Shown here one piece after another: positions 46,322-56,309 of a stretch of 64,000 nucleotides of DNA (positions are counted from its first letter, which is position 1; each line of letters begins with the position of its first letter). Source of the DNA: Eremomyces bilateralis CBS 781.70 (taxonomy: Eukaryota; Ascomycota; Dothideomycetes; Eremomycetales; Eremomycetaceae); the NCBI RefSeq assembly GCF_010015585.1, contig NW_022985072.1:356164-420163 (forward strand), read 5' to 3'. Under the pieces are notes generated by a model. It had not been told where the DNA came from, made no database searches, and worked only from the letters and a program-made list of their open reading frames with translations. The position numbers and the translations under genes were made by a program.

Positions 46322-47833
46322 ATGGCAAAGAAGAGCGGCAAGCAGGCTGTTAAGCCATCGCCTGGGCCTCGCCTATCACCACCGATCGCTGATCAACGGA
46401 GAGTTATTCAGGGGTCTTGGGAACAGGCCTTTGCCACACTGCTGAATGGCCGTGGAGGAGTCCTCCAAGTGACGAATTTCAATCCTAATGGTACCCAAGC
46501 TGACATGAAGTCGTTCTTGAAAGACATCGAGTTGTGAGTCCGTCCAGATCATTGAGGATGTAGAATCCCTCTGAATGTGCTAACTGAAAGGCTCTTTAGC
46601 AATATCCTTTTCATTCCCAAAGACCAAAAGGGTAATGTCGGGATCGCGCTTATGTCCTTCCGGTCTCAGAAAGACTACACCCTAGCTGCCACTGAGTTGA
46701 ACAAAAGGAAAATCAATGGCAGGCTCATGTCTGTGGTGGATGCAGGTGCATTACCTGTGACGAAGCCAGATACCACTCAAGCAGTGCATAACGGCGACCA
46801 GTTCAAGCTTACTCCGGATCAGATGAATAGAATCAGCAATAAGGAGAAGAACCGCTCCGAGCAGATCAACAACCGCAAGAGTGGCAAGGGCTCGCCGTTT
46901 CTCACTGCGTTGGACAATTCGACCTTGGTCTACATAACCCTCTATGATTTCCCCTTCGCACTCACTGCAGGAGGCACTGCCAAAGCCGCAGAAGTAGTCT
47001 TGACGTCCATAGTTTACGGCGCGAAGAAAGGGTTGGCGAATTTCCGGTTCTGGGCCGGACCATATTTCTTGGCCGCATATCGGGACCTGGAATCTGCCCA
47101 AGACGCGATGCGCGCACTCCATGGCCACGCCATCATTGGGAACGACAACGTCACATATGGCACGCTCAGCATCGAAACCGGGCCAGTGAACAGAGAGAAG
47201 AGGGAAGCCCTGCTTGCTGAGGTTCGGAACGGCAGCTGGAACTCCGTACTTCCGACAGGGTTCTGCGACAGACTGTTTGTGAAACACGTTATGGACGGTC
47301 TCAAATCTGGGTCTCTTAAGCCACAGGATTATGATGGTTTCTACGACAAGAGGCACCACTATGTCGGCCCTGCCATTGATCCACGCCCTGTCATTGCTCC
47401 ACGCCCTCCTTTGGTGCCCGAATCCTTCAGCACGAGCGAGCCACTGAGCTTTGTTGACGCAACCTCCAACACTTTTGTCCAACGACCGACAACATCAGGG
47501 ACACCTTTCGACTCTCATGCCGATTCCCCACATGTCCCAGCTCCTCAGAGCCCTGGACAAGTCCAGTCATCTTTACAGGCAACCCATACATGGCCGCCGG
47601 CTGGCACGTCGAAGTCCATGCGGATTCCATCCACACATCCAATTCCAAATCGACCTCCACGGTCTACACATGACGAGCGGCCAGGTCTTTATGGCAGTTT
47701 CCTTCGAAATAAAGGAGGGGAGAATCGTGGAGTTAAGCGGAAGGCGGATGACTATGATATAGCAGAGTCCACGAAATCGCTTAGGTTGGAGGAGTCGGAT
47801 GAAACTGAGCAATTGAGCTGGAGAGAGCTGTAG
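46322..47833 (+). CDS. Uncharacterised protein with two RRM-like regions
   Basis: Two exons, 46322-46533 and 46600-47833, over a 66 nt intron (GTGAGT...CTTTAG), give 481 residues. The first part reads like a cryptic RRM: GVLQVTNFNPNG, a helix, FNILFIPKDQKG, NVGIALMSFRSQKDYTLAATE, and GRLMSVVDAG. A second similar region starts with STLVYITLYDFPFAL and continues with NFRFWAGPYFLAAYRDLESA, where the aromatic residues sit at the RNP1 position. The canonical aromatic residues are incomplete, so RNA binding is uncertain. The C-terminal third is Pro/Ser/Thr-rich and ends with a likely nuclear signal (RGVKRKADDYD). I do not recognise an orthologue. Splicing and frame close well, and codon use is like the neighbours, so I regard it as a real gene, probably nuclear. 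Confidence 0.75.
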
Positions 47834-48245
47834 TACGGCAAACGCCGAATATTTTGATACATGGGATGATGAGTGCCAGCAATGTACCAGACATTGATAA
47901 CACTTGCTAATGTTATTCTGAGATGAGGGTTCCATCGGTCTCTTCCTAGCGATGGACTACGTGGAAGTGGGTAGATAGCCATAATCGAACGTTCACCTTG
48001 CAAAGAAATACAGACGTGACAAGAAATTGGAACATGATACATCTTCTATTGACTATCTATCATACATAGAGGGCCAACACGAATACCAAAAGGTATCCCT
48101 CACAAAAGCCATCAGTGTCCATATAGCGACTGACGCCATGCTGTCTACCAGGACCCCAAACGCCTTGCCGCAATTCGTCTACTCTAGCACCGTAACCAAA
48201 CCCAAGTCCTCATATCCGACCAGTCTCGGACCTCTCGAGAATCCT
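47834..48245. other. Convergent spacer
   Basis: 412 bp between stops of the RRM-like gene and DGK1. No feature seen beyond expected 3' UTRs. Confidence 0.45.
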
Positions 48246-49463
48246 CTACCCGAACGTCTTCAAGAACCCCCACAGCCCGACCCCGCACAGCACCGGAATC
48301 GTCAGATTATCATCCCAACCCCACAAATCCACCGCCTCCGCCGCAGCCGCCACCGTCCCGGCAACCACGCTGGCAATGCCGACTGCAACTCCACCGGTGA
48401 CCTTCGCGGTCTCTGGGTTCCATCCAAGATATCCGCAGACCGCCCCAGGAAGCTGCAGCATACCCTTAAAAGCGAATGCGTTCACCCCGACATCATATCC
48501 AAATGGGGTGCCAAGTTTCGGCCCAATATACCCCCAGAACACCGCCGCGGAGGCCACGCCAGTGAACATCGCGGCGGCAGTGCCGGCGAGCGACTTGCCC
48601 TTACGGATGTGCGGGGTATACCTCCCCCAGAGGCGGCCGAAGGTGCTCGCAGCGGTGTCGCACCAGCTGAGCAGCAAGACGCCGAGGACGCCAATATCCT
48701 TGGGGAAGACGCGGAGGACGAGATACGTCCCAGCGAGAAAGAAGATGGTACCGTTGTAGCTGTCGACCTCGGACTCGCGCATGAGGGCGCCGAGAACGCG
48801 GATGTAGAAGGCGTTGAAAGCGGGGATGCGGTGGCGGAGGAGGTCGGCGCAGGTGATGGGGAGGAAGGCGGACAGGAGGAAGGGGGTGATGTGCGTGGGT
48901 TGGTAGCCGCGGGAGTAGAAGTGCAAGACGAGGAAGCCGATGGACACATGCAGGGCTTTGCGCGGGATCTCGTGCTTGTGGACCTGCGTCATGGTCAGGC
49001 TGCATGCGACGGTGAGGTGGTTGTGCACGCGCAACTGGATCCCACGTACGAAGCTTCGCCATTCTTTATGAATGGGAATTAGCCCCAGCGGACTCGGGCT
49101 ACGGCTTAGTTCGCGCCAGTAGCTGTAGCCGGGTGGCTTCAGGTGCCCGGTGGCGCGCCCTTTCACCGCTGCCTCCGCTGCTTTACTTGTCCCGTCGGTC
49201 GGTTTCGACAATCCGCTTAACCTCCGCCGTCGACTCTCCAACGGCGATCGACTGCGTGCTCGGGACATCTCCGCATCCGAGACGCTGCCGCCGCTCGGTG
49301 TCTGCCTATCTTCATGGATCGGAGGAGGCGAAGTGACCCGATTGGTGCGTGCTATTGATCTGGTGACGGGCCCAAGGTAGGAGCCGGATGATGAGGAGAA
49401 CGACCCGCGAGGACTGGGGGAGGGGGATATGATTCGGGGAGTGGACGGGATATGCGAAGACAT
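48246..49463 (-). CDS. DGK1: CTP-dependent diacylglycerol kinase, DGK1-like
   Basis: Single exon, 405 residues from the ATG at 49463 (MSSHIPSTPRIISPSPSP); the open frame further upstream has no ATG. The first ~150 residues are Ser/Arg-rich and disordered. The membrane domain starts near EIPRKALHVSIGFLVLHFY and has about seven hydrophobic segments. The CTP-transferase-type motif DTAASTFGRLWGRYTPHIR followed by KGKSLAG is clear, matching the family pattern D-T-x-A-S-x-x-G-R...K-S-x-x-G. In yeast Dgk1 sits in the ER/nuclear envelope and makes phosphatidate from diacylglycerol using CTP, balancing the Pah1 phosphatase in membrane and lipid-droplet synthesis. A dolichol kinase (Sec59) would be longer with more helices, so I favour DGK1. 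The middle uses C-ending and the 3' end G-ending codons. Confidence 0.88.
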   Translation of the reverse strand: MSSHIPSTPRIISPSPSPRGSFSSSSGSYLGPVTRSIARTNRVTSPPPIHEDRQTPSGGSVSDAEMSRARSRSPLESRRRRLSGLSKPTDGTSKAAEAAVKGRATGHLKPPGYSYWRELSRSPSPLGLIPIHKEWRSFVRGIQLRVHNHLTVACSLTMTQVHKHEIPRKALHVSIGFLVLHFYSRGYQPTHITPFLLSAFLPITCADLLRHRIPAFNAFYIRVLGALMRESEVDSYNGTIFFLAGTYLVLRVFPKDIGVLGVLLLSWCDTAASTFGRLWGRYTPHIRKGKSLAGTAAAMFTGVASAAVFWGYIGPKLGTPFGYDVGVNAFAFKGMLQLPGAVCGYLGWNPETAKVTGGVAVGIASVVAGTVAAAAEAVDLWGWDDNLTIPVLCGVGLWGFLKTFG

Positions 49464-50576
49464 GTCGTCGGCGAAGGCAGCGGTGGCGCGGAGTTCTTCC
49501 ACTCGACTGCGGAAGCGCTCGGAGAAGGGTGGAAGGCCTGCGACGTCGCACGAAGAACGCCGATGCGAAGAGTTATGTATAAAAGGGATTGAGAAAAGCA
49601 ACGCAACTGATGTGGTGGGAGTGGAGAGGTCCAGATCTTCGACCTGATCGTCCAGCACGATGACAGGTGCTGCGAAAAGATTTCTGGTGATACGCTGACG
49701 CAGGTTTTCAGTGCTACTGGGCGATCGGTGTGGTATAGGGTCCGCTTGGAGTCGCGTCCGCGGAACCGATTCGCATGTTTGAAGTCGACAAGGGGGACTG
49801 TCGGACTGGACGAAGGAGAGAGAGATAAGATAGAGGGGTGAGGGTGAGATGTGAGTGATTCAGGGTGGTGGTGAAGAGGGAGAAGAAAAGTGGTGCTCAG
49901 CCTAGGATATACTCATGCCTCAGGCCACAATTCAATGCAGTGGCGGGCATGGATTCTTATTGGCCACAGGACTGCCTAGCGCTTCCGGAGTATCACCCTC
50001 TGCTTAGTAATTAGTAGCAGTTACCAAATCCCACCCTGGCAACTCGATCCTCGATGCTTTGCACTTAAAAATGCTTTTCATCGTCCTCGATAATTCCGAT
50101 GTTTTTTCACACGTTTCTGAAGGCTAAGGAACATCGCGTGAGCTGCATCTGTTGTTATCAATTCTCCTCGGTACAGTAGTGGCATCACCAGTAGCATCAC
50201 GAGGAGCTGGGAACCCGATGCAACCGTTCAGAACTCTGTCAAGTCTTCCTTCTCGTAGGACAGCTGGTATCCTAACTAGGAAATGAAAAATGAATGCTTG
50301 AATCATATTATTCTGTCTCGAACTTGATTCAGAGACCTCAAACAACTGGCAAGGTCACGTGCATCCACTGAAATCGCCCCTTGTTGCCTGATTGTTGCCT
50401 CTGCCTGGCCCCTGTTGCCTCCAATACAAGGCAGAGGCGAATCGAAGGCCATGCAAACTTTACATCTTTTAGTACACCGTAGTACCAGGACATATAACTT
50501 ATAAGTACCGTCAATGTTCTCTAAATAACCAATCCCTTCTAAAATCTGCTCTGTGTCCGAAAATATTTAAGCAGAC
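49464..50576. other. Promoter region between DGK1 and DNA glycosylase gene
   Basis: About 1.1 kb between divergent starts. The DGK1-side 400 bp are purine-rich on the plus strand; the rest is AT-rich. A near-repeat of GTTGCCTCTGCCTGGCCCCTGTTGCCTCC lies around 50383-50420. No gene or RNA is seen. Confidence 0.4.
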
Positions 50577-51584
50577 ATGGCCGTAACACGTCAAACAAGA
50601 GCCTCGGCCAGAGTGTTAAGTGACACTGCACTCAGTCAACTGTCGAAAAGAGCTGGAGAGACTAACGGGAAGCCCCCTCTGCTTGAGAAGTCCGAGGGAA
50701 GACCCGAATCCTCGTTCCAAGGGAAATTAGAGCAGTTTCAATTCGCGGACGCCGCCAAAGAGCCAGGAACCAGAGCAAAAAATGCGGCAGACCAGGAACC
50801 TCTATCCCGAACTCGCTCGCCCCTCAAACGAGGCCGCGTCGATGTCGTGAGCGAATCCACCAAATCTCCCTCCCGCTCCGCCTCCTCCTCCCCATCCAAA
50901 CGCTCCCGCCCTTCCAGCAAATACGCCGCCCCCTCCAAATACGCGCACCTCTCCCCTCTCCGCGACATCCTCGCCCCCCACCTCATCTGCATCTTCATCG
51001 GCGCCAACCCCGGTATCCAAACTGCCACGTCCGGGCACGCCTACGCGCACCCGTCCAACCTCTTCTGGAAGCTCCTCCACTCCTCCGGATGCACGGACCG
51101 CCGCTGTCGGCCGGAGGAAGACGCCGAGCTCCCGCGGCTGTACGCGATGGGGAACACGAACATCGTGGAGCGGCCGACGCGCGACGTGGGGGAGCTATCG
51201 AAGGCAGAGATGGTGGCGGGGACGGCGGTGTTGGAGGAAAAAGTGGCGAGGTGGAGGCCCGAGGCGGTGTGTATTGTGGGTAAGGGGATTTGGGAGGCGG
51301 TATGGCGGTATCGGCATGGGCGGTATCCGAGGGCGGGGGAGTTTGCGTATGGGTGGCAGGAGGTGGGGGAGAATATGGGGAAGGTGGAGGGGGAAGAGGG
51401 GTGGGATGGGGCGAGGGTGTTTGTGGCGGCGAGTACGAGTGGGGTGGCGGCGTCGTTGAAGCCGGCGCAGAAAGAGGAGATTTGGAGGCCGTTTGGGGAG
51501 TGGGTGAAGGGGCGGAGGGAGGAGAGGGCACGGGAGGAGAGGGAAGAGAGATCGCGGGATGAGATGGGGGCTGTGGAAAGTTGA
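50577..51584 (+). CDS. Mug/TDG-type uracil/thymine mismatch DNA glycosylase
   Basis: Single exon, 335 residues. About 125 disordered basic residues (RSRPSSKYAAPSKYAHLSPL) precede the glycosylase fold. Motif 1 reads FIGANPGIQTATSGHAYAHP, with the Asn of GxNPG being the residue that activates water in Mug and TDG; FWKLLHSSGC follows. MGNTNIVERPTRDVGELSK matches the second conserved block, VCIVGKGIWEAV the third, and VFVAASTSGVAASL takes the place of the motif holding the intercalating wedge. The C-terminal tail is Arg/Glu-rich. The enzyme should remove uracil or thymine from G:U and G:T mismatches in the nucleus and so open base-excision repair; fission yeast Thp1 is a known fungal member. The AAS-T-SG motif differs from the Asn/Ser-Pro-Ser/Ala forms of Mug and TDG, so substrate range may differ. 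The gene shifts from C-ending to G-ending codons midway. Confidence 0.88.
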   Translation: MAVTRQTRASARVLSDTALSQLSKRAGETNGKPPLLEKSEGRPESSFQGKLEQFQFADAAKEPGTRAKNAADQEPLSRTRSPLKRGRVDVVSESTKSPSRSASSSPSKRSRPSSKYAAPSKYAHLSPLRDILAPHLICIFIGANPGIQTATSGHAYAHPSNLFWKLLHSSGCTDRRCRPEEDAELPRLYAMGNTNIVERPTRDVGELSKAEMVAGTAVLEEKVARWRPEAVCIVGKGIWEAVWRYRHGRYPRAGEFAYGWQEVGENMGKVEGEEGWDGARVFVAASTSGVAASLKPAQKEEIWRPFGEWVKGRREERAREEREERSRDEMGAVES

Positions 51585-51832
51585 TTTCAAGTGTGGGAGC
51601 ATTTATTGCAGTGCATGATCCGCCAGTTATACATTCTGATACATTCTGTTTTCTATCCGCTCATCTCTCCCGTCGAGATCAATTCTATCCGCCATCCCCT
51701 ATCTTCCCCTCTTTACCCCCCCAACAGTCCTTCCCGGCCGTAATTGGAGTCATCGGCCATCTTCTCAAGCTCTATTCTTCACTTCCTGCGCTTCCAATCA
51801 AGCCGTCGTTTCCGTCGTTTTTGGTACTTTAT

Positions 51833-52063
51833 TCACTGCTTCCCCTTGCCTCCTGGTCGACGCAGGCACCGATGCCGCTGCGCCCACACTAACCGCATGC
51901 ACAACCGGCAACGCGTCAGATGCCCGTGCTTCCAGCATCGCTTCGTCGCCCATCTTCGGCACTTGCCACACTTCACCGCCTCACCGAAGGCACCCTTTGC
52001 GCCCTGCTTGGGAAGTTGCCCATCGTCTAAGCGCGGGGTAATGCGGGAGGTGCGGGGGGTCAT
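51833..52063 (-). CDS. Small Cys-rich basic protein, hypothetical
   Basis: A 76-residue single-exon frame with ATG at 52063. The N-terminus TPRTSRITPRLDDGQLPKQG leads to a compact segment CGKCRRWATKRCWKHGHLTRC, then RLCMRLVWAQRHRC. Six Cys and two His in the pattern CxxC-(7)-C-(2)-H-x-H-(3)-CxxC-(9)-C suggest one or two zinc sites. The end is Gly/Lys-rich. I do not recognise a named family. It lies between the stop of the glycosylase gene and the zinc transporter. Cys spacing argues for a real protein; short length and lack of homologue knowledge argue for caution. Confidence 0.5.
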   Translation of the reverse strand: MTPRTSRITPRLDDGQLPKQGAKGAFGEAVKCGKCRRWATKRCWKHGHLTRCRLCMRLVWAQRHRCLRRPGGKGKQ

Positions 52064-52755
52064 GGTGGTGGTGGGGGTGGAGGGTTGGGTTTGTTGGAAG
52101 AGTAGTGAGGATGAATGGAGAAGTGTCGTTGTGTGCTGTTGTGATCAATAGAATTGGGGTTGTGTCGAGTGACGAAGAGCAGACCCAAAATAACGATACT
52201 TTGAGGGTTTATATATCTGCGGCTGCGCTCTCTCGAACTTTGCCATGCAGAGGAACCATCGCCCCCAAGACAGGATATTCCCCTTCTATCGCTTATCGAA
52301 GACCATCGTCGACTCCGCGACACTTCTGATGAATGCATCGTCCCGATGTTTCGGGTCCGGCCATTGTCTGTTGGCGCGGGGTCACTCTGAGGCTGATGTA
52401 AGACAGGCGGCGAGGACGATGGTCTGAGGGCCACGTTGTTGGCGTGTCGGAGGGCGGGACATGGGTAGGAGCGCTGAACAAAGTGGTGAAGGAGATCGAA
52501 GACAGCGGGTGGGAATCGCAAGTCAGATGGTTGCGGGGAGTAGGTCGCGTGGAGTTTCAAAGGCTCTGGTGGGTGGCTGCATCGTATCTTCGGATGTCTC
52601 ATTTACAATGGCGTTGTCGGATGAGACAATGGACTGTGGGATATACATACTATGCTAATAGTCTATCTATACCTTCAGTTTCGAATGGTATTGACAACAC
52701 CCTTTCTACCCATCCCCGTACAGGTTCTGGACAAATTTCTAGAGGGCTCCGAAAC
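52064..52755. other. Intergenic region
   Basis: About 690 bp between the small Cys-rich gene and the stop of the zinc transporter. Longer open frames here are antisense or out-of-frame low-complexity runs. I see no supported feature. Confidence 0.4.
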
Positions 52756-54228
52756 TCAATCACAGCACTGCAGCGCTCCGCATGTCTCGGCGCACTTGAC
52801 ACGGCACATCGACTCATCGCTCGACGCCTGCCTCTGTCTAACCTCCTCCTGCGGCTCATCGCCTGAGACGGTGGGTTCCGTACTCTTCGCCTCCACTGCG
52901 GTACTCCCCGTCGTCTCCGAGATGCTCCTCCTCGCCAGTTCCGGCTGCATCGTCCAGCTATGCACACCCCATGCATGAAAACACTCCCCCATCTCGGTCG
53001 CGCGCTCCATGAACCGCTCGAGGCTGTCGTCGTTGGTTACCACGTGCACCGACGCGATCGTCTTGGTCTCGTTGAGCCGCCAGACGTGCAGCTCGTGGAC
53101 GCTCAGGATGCCGGGGAGGCTGCTGAGGTCGGCGGAGAGGGCGGGAAGGTCGATGGTGGGGGGGGAGCCTTGCAGGAGGATCTTGCTGGAGGCGTTGAGG
53201 AGCGGGACGCAGGAGGCGAAGATCATGAAGGCGATGGCCATGGAGACGGCGGGGTCGGCGTAGTAGCGGGCCTCGGACTTCACGAACCAGATGATCAGGG
53301 CGGAGATGATGACCCCGATGTTGTTGATGGCGTCGCCGATGACGTGGATGAGGACGCCCATCATGCCGAGATCGCGGTGGTGGTGGCTGGTGGAGACGTT
53401 TTGGTGGGCGTGGTCGGCGTGGATGCCAACGCCCTATCGTGGTTAGTTGGAAGCTGGTGTATATTTTAGGTATAACGTACGGAGACATTGATGGAAAGAT
53501 GGATGTCTGGCTGATCTTCGTTTGGGGTGTCCCCGTGGGGATGTCCATGTCCATGTCCGTGGTCATGTCCATGACCTAGGCTTGTTAGCTATAGGAACTA
53601 ACAGAATATGAAGATGAATCAACCATGAAGAAACAGAACGCTAATGATGTTCAAGCCAAGTCCAATCGACCCGACGATCAACACAAGCTTCGGATGCTCG
53701 ACCTCTGTATTCCATCAGTCATCTGGACTGCGACACGCAAAGACATGCATACTCTCAATCGAAATGAATCGCTCTAAGGCTTGAAGAAAGATGCTGAGAC
53801 TCAGAGCTGCCAGAAAGACGCCGTTGAAGAAGGCACCCAACATCTGTGCGCGCTGCCATCCGAAGGAGAACCCCCTAGGAGACTTCCCTTGCTTGGAGAC
53901 CTTGGACAGTGTTAGCTTAGGGAGGATAACATAGGCGACGGAACATACCCGGATAGCTATAAGAGCTACGACAAAACCAATAAGGTCATTGAGCTACGAT
54001 GACCCCTGTTAAACACCCTCTTCAAAGTTGGGAAAGGTACCATACGTAGTGGAACGCATCAGCGATAAGAGCCAAGGAGTGCGTGTAGAAGCCCACTATT
54101 CGCAATTAGACCGTTAAACTTAACAAAAGGAAGGTAATAATACCAGAAATCTCCGCAATGAAGAAGCACAGCGAGATCCCAATAACAATCGACAGGCGCG
54201 TCGTGTTGGACAACGGAAGAGAACGCAT
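52756..54228 (-). CDS. Zinc/cation diffusion facilitator transporter, ZRC1/COT1-like
   Basis: Seven exons: 54144-54228, 54046-54095, 53949-53993, 53753-53900, 53624-53704, 53481-53575 and 52756-53433; the six introns are all 47-52 nt. The joined frame closes at 393 residues. CDF signatures: helix 2 with HSLALIADAFHYLNDL (Zn-binding HxxxD), then FSFGWQRAQMLGAFFNGVFL, a His-rich cytosolic loop GHGHDHGHGHGHPHGD, and a second HxxxD site in VLIHVIGDAINNIGV. The C-terminal domain has SVHELHVWRLNETK. A Cys-rich tail (MCRVKCAETCGALQCC) ends the protein. Such proteins load zinc (and cobalt) into the vacuole by proton exchange and give metal resistance. The Cys tail and the His loop may sense zinc; that is inference. 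No zinc-responsive promoter element could be supported. Confidence 0.92.
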
Positions 54229-55113
54229 AGTGTCTTGAAGCTGGTGAGAGCTACGACCAGTCACATCCAGGTACAAGCACTTCCGATACCGGTCTAGTGC
54301 AACAATCGCAAAGGAACAGAGTCTTGCAATATAGACGAAGAATTGAAAAGACTAGAGATGAGAAAGTAAAAGCGCTGATGACACTGAATGAGATGCCAAG
54401 GATAAGTGCAGCGTCGACTTCTAGACTTCCATGTTAGGATCTGGTGAAGGATGCGATTGCACGAAGGTGAAATCTATGTCGATGGTGAAAAGTGCACTGC
54501 TCTGGTACCATTCACTTTCTCGATATCTCATTGGCCTTGTGCTGCTGTAGCTTGCATGTCGTGTAGATCTCCTGTCTAAATAAATCTGTAGCGAAAATGT
54601 CCTGGCATTGCTCAGGTTTCGAGAGGGGTTCTACAAGTTATTTTCCTTTGGCGCTTCGCTTTGGTACCAAGCTCACCCCTGGCTTTGGTAGGTACACTAT
54701 TAATTGCCGGTTATCCGTTGTTAGTGTTATGGGTATAGGGTTATTATGGTATCAGACATCCATAAGAACAGTCACAGCCAGTCTCTCTAAAGGCCTTTAT
54801 CCAGAGCAGCATAGTTCCTATTAATCAAGCATCCCTAGTTACTCCCTTGCTACTCGCCGCTCTGTGCTGTAGCACCAGTGTTCGAAGCATGGCATTACAA
54901 TCCCAATGAGGACTCACATCGCCTTCCTCCATAGAAATTATACATACATTGATTCGCAATATCAAATATCAAACGAGATCAAGTTGTCCCACCTGCGAGA
55001 ACATGATTTACATTCTAACAGACCTGGCAACGGGGTACGATCCGTACGAGACTGAAGCTTTAGATAGGCCGCGGCTCCGAGACTACTATTCATCGCCTTT
55101 CCACCCGGTTCCC
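54229..55113. other. Intergenic region, AT-richer
   Basis: About 880 bp between the zinc transporter start and the end of the broken esterase gene. Base composition becomes more AT-rich here and stays so until about 59 kb. No gene recognised; the first part must contain the transporter promoter. Confidence 0.4.
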
Positions 55114-56309
55114 CTACGCGATGCCAAAAAAATGCGATGTCCAAGTTCGGGTGCTGTGGCACAGTGTGGCCGACACCTTGAGCGCTGTATCCCACAATCT
55201 GCGCCGTCGTCGATGTGCCGTCTCCATAGATGGTCTGGGTATACCCACTCTGGGGTATATTGGCGGGGTCCTTCTTCGTAGTGAGTCCTAGGACGTTCGA
55301 CCATTACTTCAACTACTCCTGACCTGACATGCCAAAGTTAGCATCATGCGCTGCTCTAAAAGTAGGGAGGGAGGGAGCTCACAGTTTGGATAGCGGAGTG
55401 TACTATCGGCTGTTCCGTGGAAGCTGTATCAGACAGTATTGGTTTGGAAGGGTTTTACGGCTGAAAGTTGACGTTGCAGGATTAACTCACATTTGCATCC
55501 TAGTTCGAGGGCCTGTATAGCCCGGATAATACGACCGCACCAAGTCACCCCACGCCTGTGCGGTCTGAGTGAGCTGACCATTTACGCATGCGTTGGCTTA
55601 GCCGGGTGGTTCCTGAGTAGCGGTCGCACCCTGGATGTAGAAGCATCCGTCTGGAACCCCCGAGTAGACGGAGGCTGCCTTAAAGACGTCTGGGTAGACA
55701 CCAGCAAGCACATTCGCCATCCTTTTAACATCAAGAGTCAGCTATCGTGCTCTCATGGTGTTTTCAGTAAGAGGAAGTAACCACTTCTTAACATACATCG
55801 CACCAGAACTGGTTCCAATAACAAATGTTCTGTTCGCGTCTCCACCGTACTTGTCTACCGCGTATTTGACCATGTTCGCGACTGTTTAGCTTCGCCACCA
55901 CCGTTGTGGGTTAAAGCTATATCAAATCCCATTAGTGCCGTGTCTCCATTAAGGTCGTACCAGCAGTCAGAAGACGGTCCAGGAGATGATACAACAGAAT
56001 AGGACGGGGGGGCACACTTACTAGCCTTCGAAGCGACATCAAAGCAGCCACCACCGGATTTTGAGTTTGGAAAGATCAGGGTGATGCCATGTCTGTCCGC
56101 AAGTGGCAAAACTGGGACTCACTAGAGTATCCCTGGGCGGATCCCTGGCAGTGATGTACACCCTCGATGATAGGTGCCGGAGCCTTGATATTCTTTGGAA
56201 CGTAGGAATACATTCCTACCTTGGTAGGGCCGGCACTGAAGTCTCTGACTTGTTGCAACTGGCAGATACCGAGCGTGGCAAACGCCATAAAAATTGTGAG
56301 AAGCCTCAT
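55114..56309 (-). pseudogene. Acetyl xylan/feruloyl esterase (CE1), decayed
   Basis: Five exon-like pieces (56022-56309, 55797-55916, 55491-55721, 55383-55423, then to 55114) keep good splice-site shapes. The first encodes a signal peptide and QQVRDFSAGPTKVGMYSYVP, GVHHCQGSAQGYSS and FPNSKSGGGCFDVASKA; later ones encode THNGGG, the nucleophile motif [53 protein letters not shown] and GYSAQGVGHTVPQH. This is the order seen in secreted CE1 acetyl xylan esterases, which remove acetyl groups from plant xylan. The coding frame is broken in several places: frame shifts before PLADRHG and before MVKYAVDKYGG, a TAA where PGW would be expected, TAG and TAA before WSNVLG, and an extra T just before the original stop. 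A working protein cannot be made. Most conserved residues are still readable, so decay looks recent. Confidence 0.85.

Noticed and set aside
48027-49082. A 351-codon plus-strand open frame over DGK1
   Set aside because: Antisense to the CTP-transferase-type domain of DGK1; Glu/Gly/Asp-rich shadow frame.
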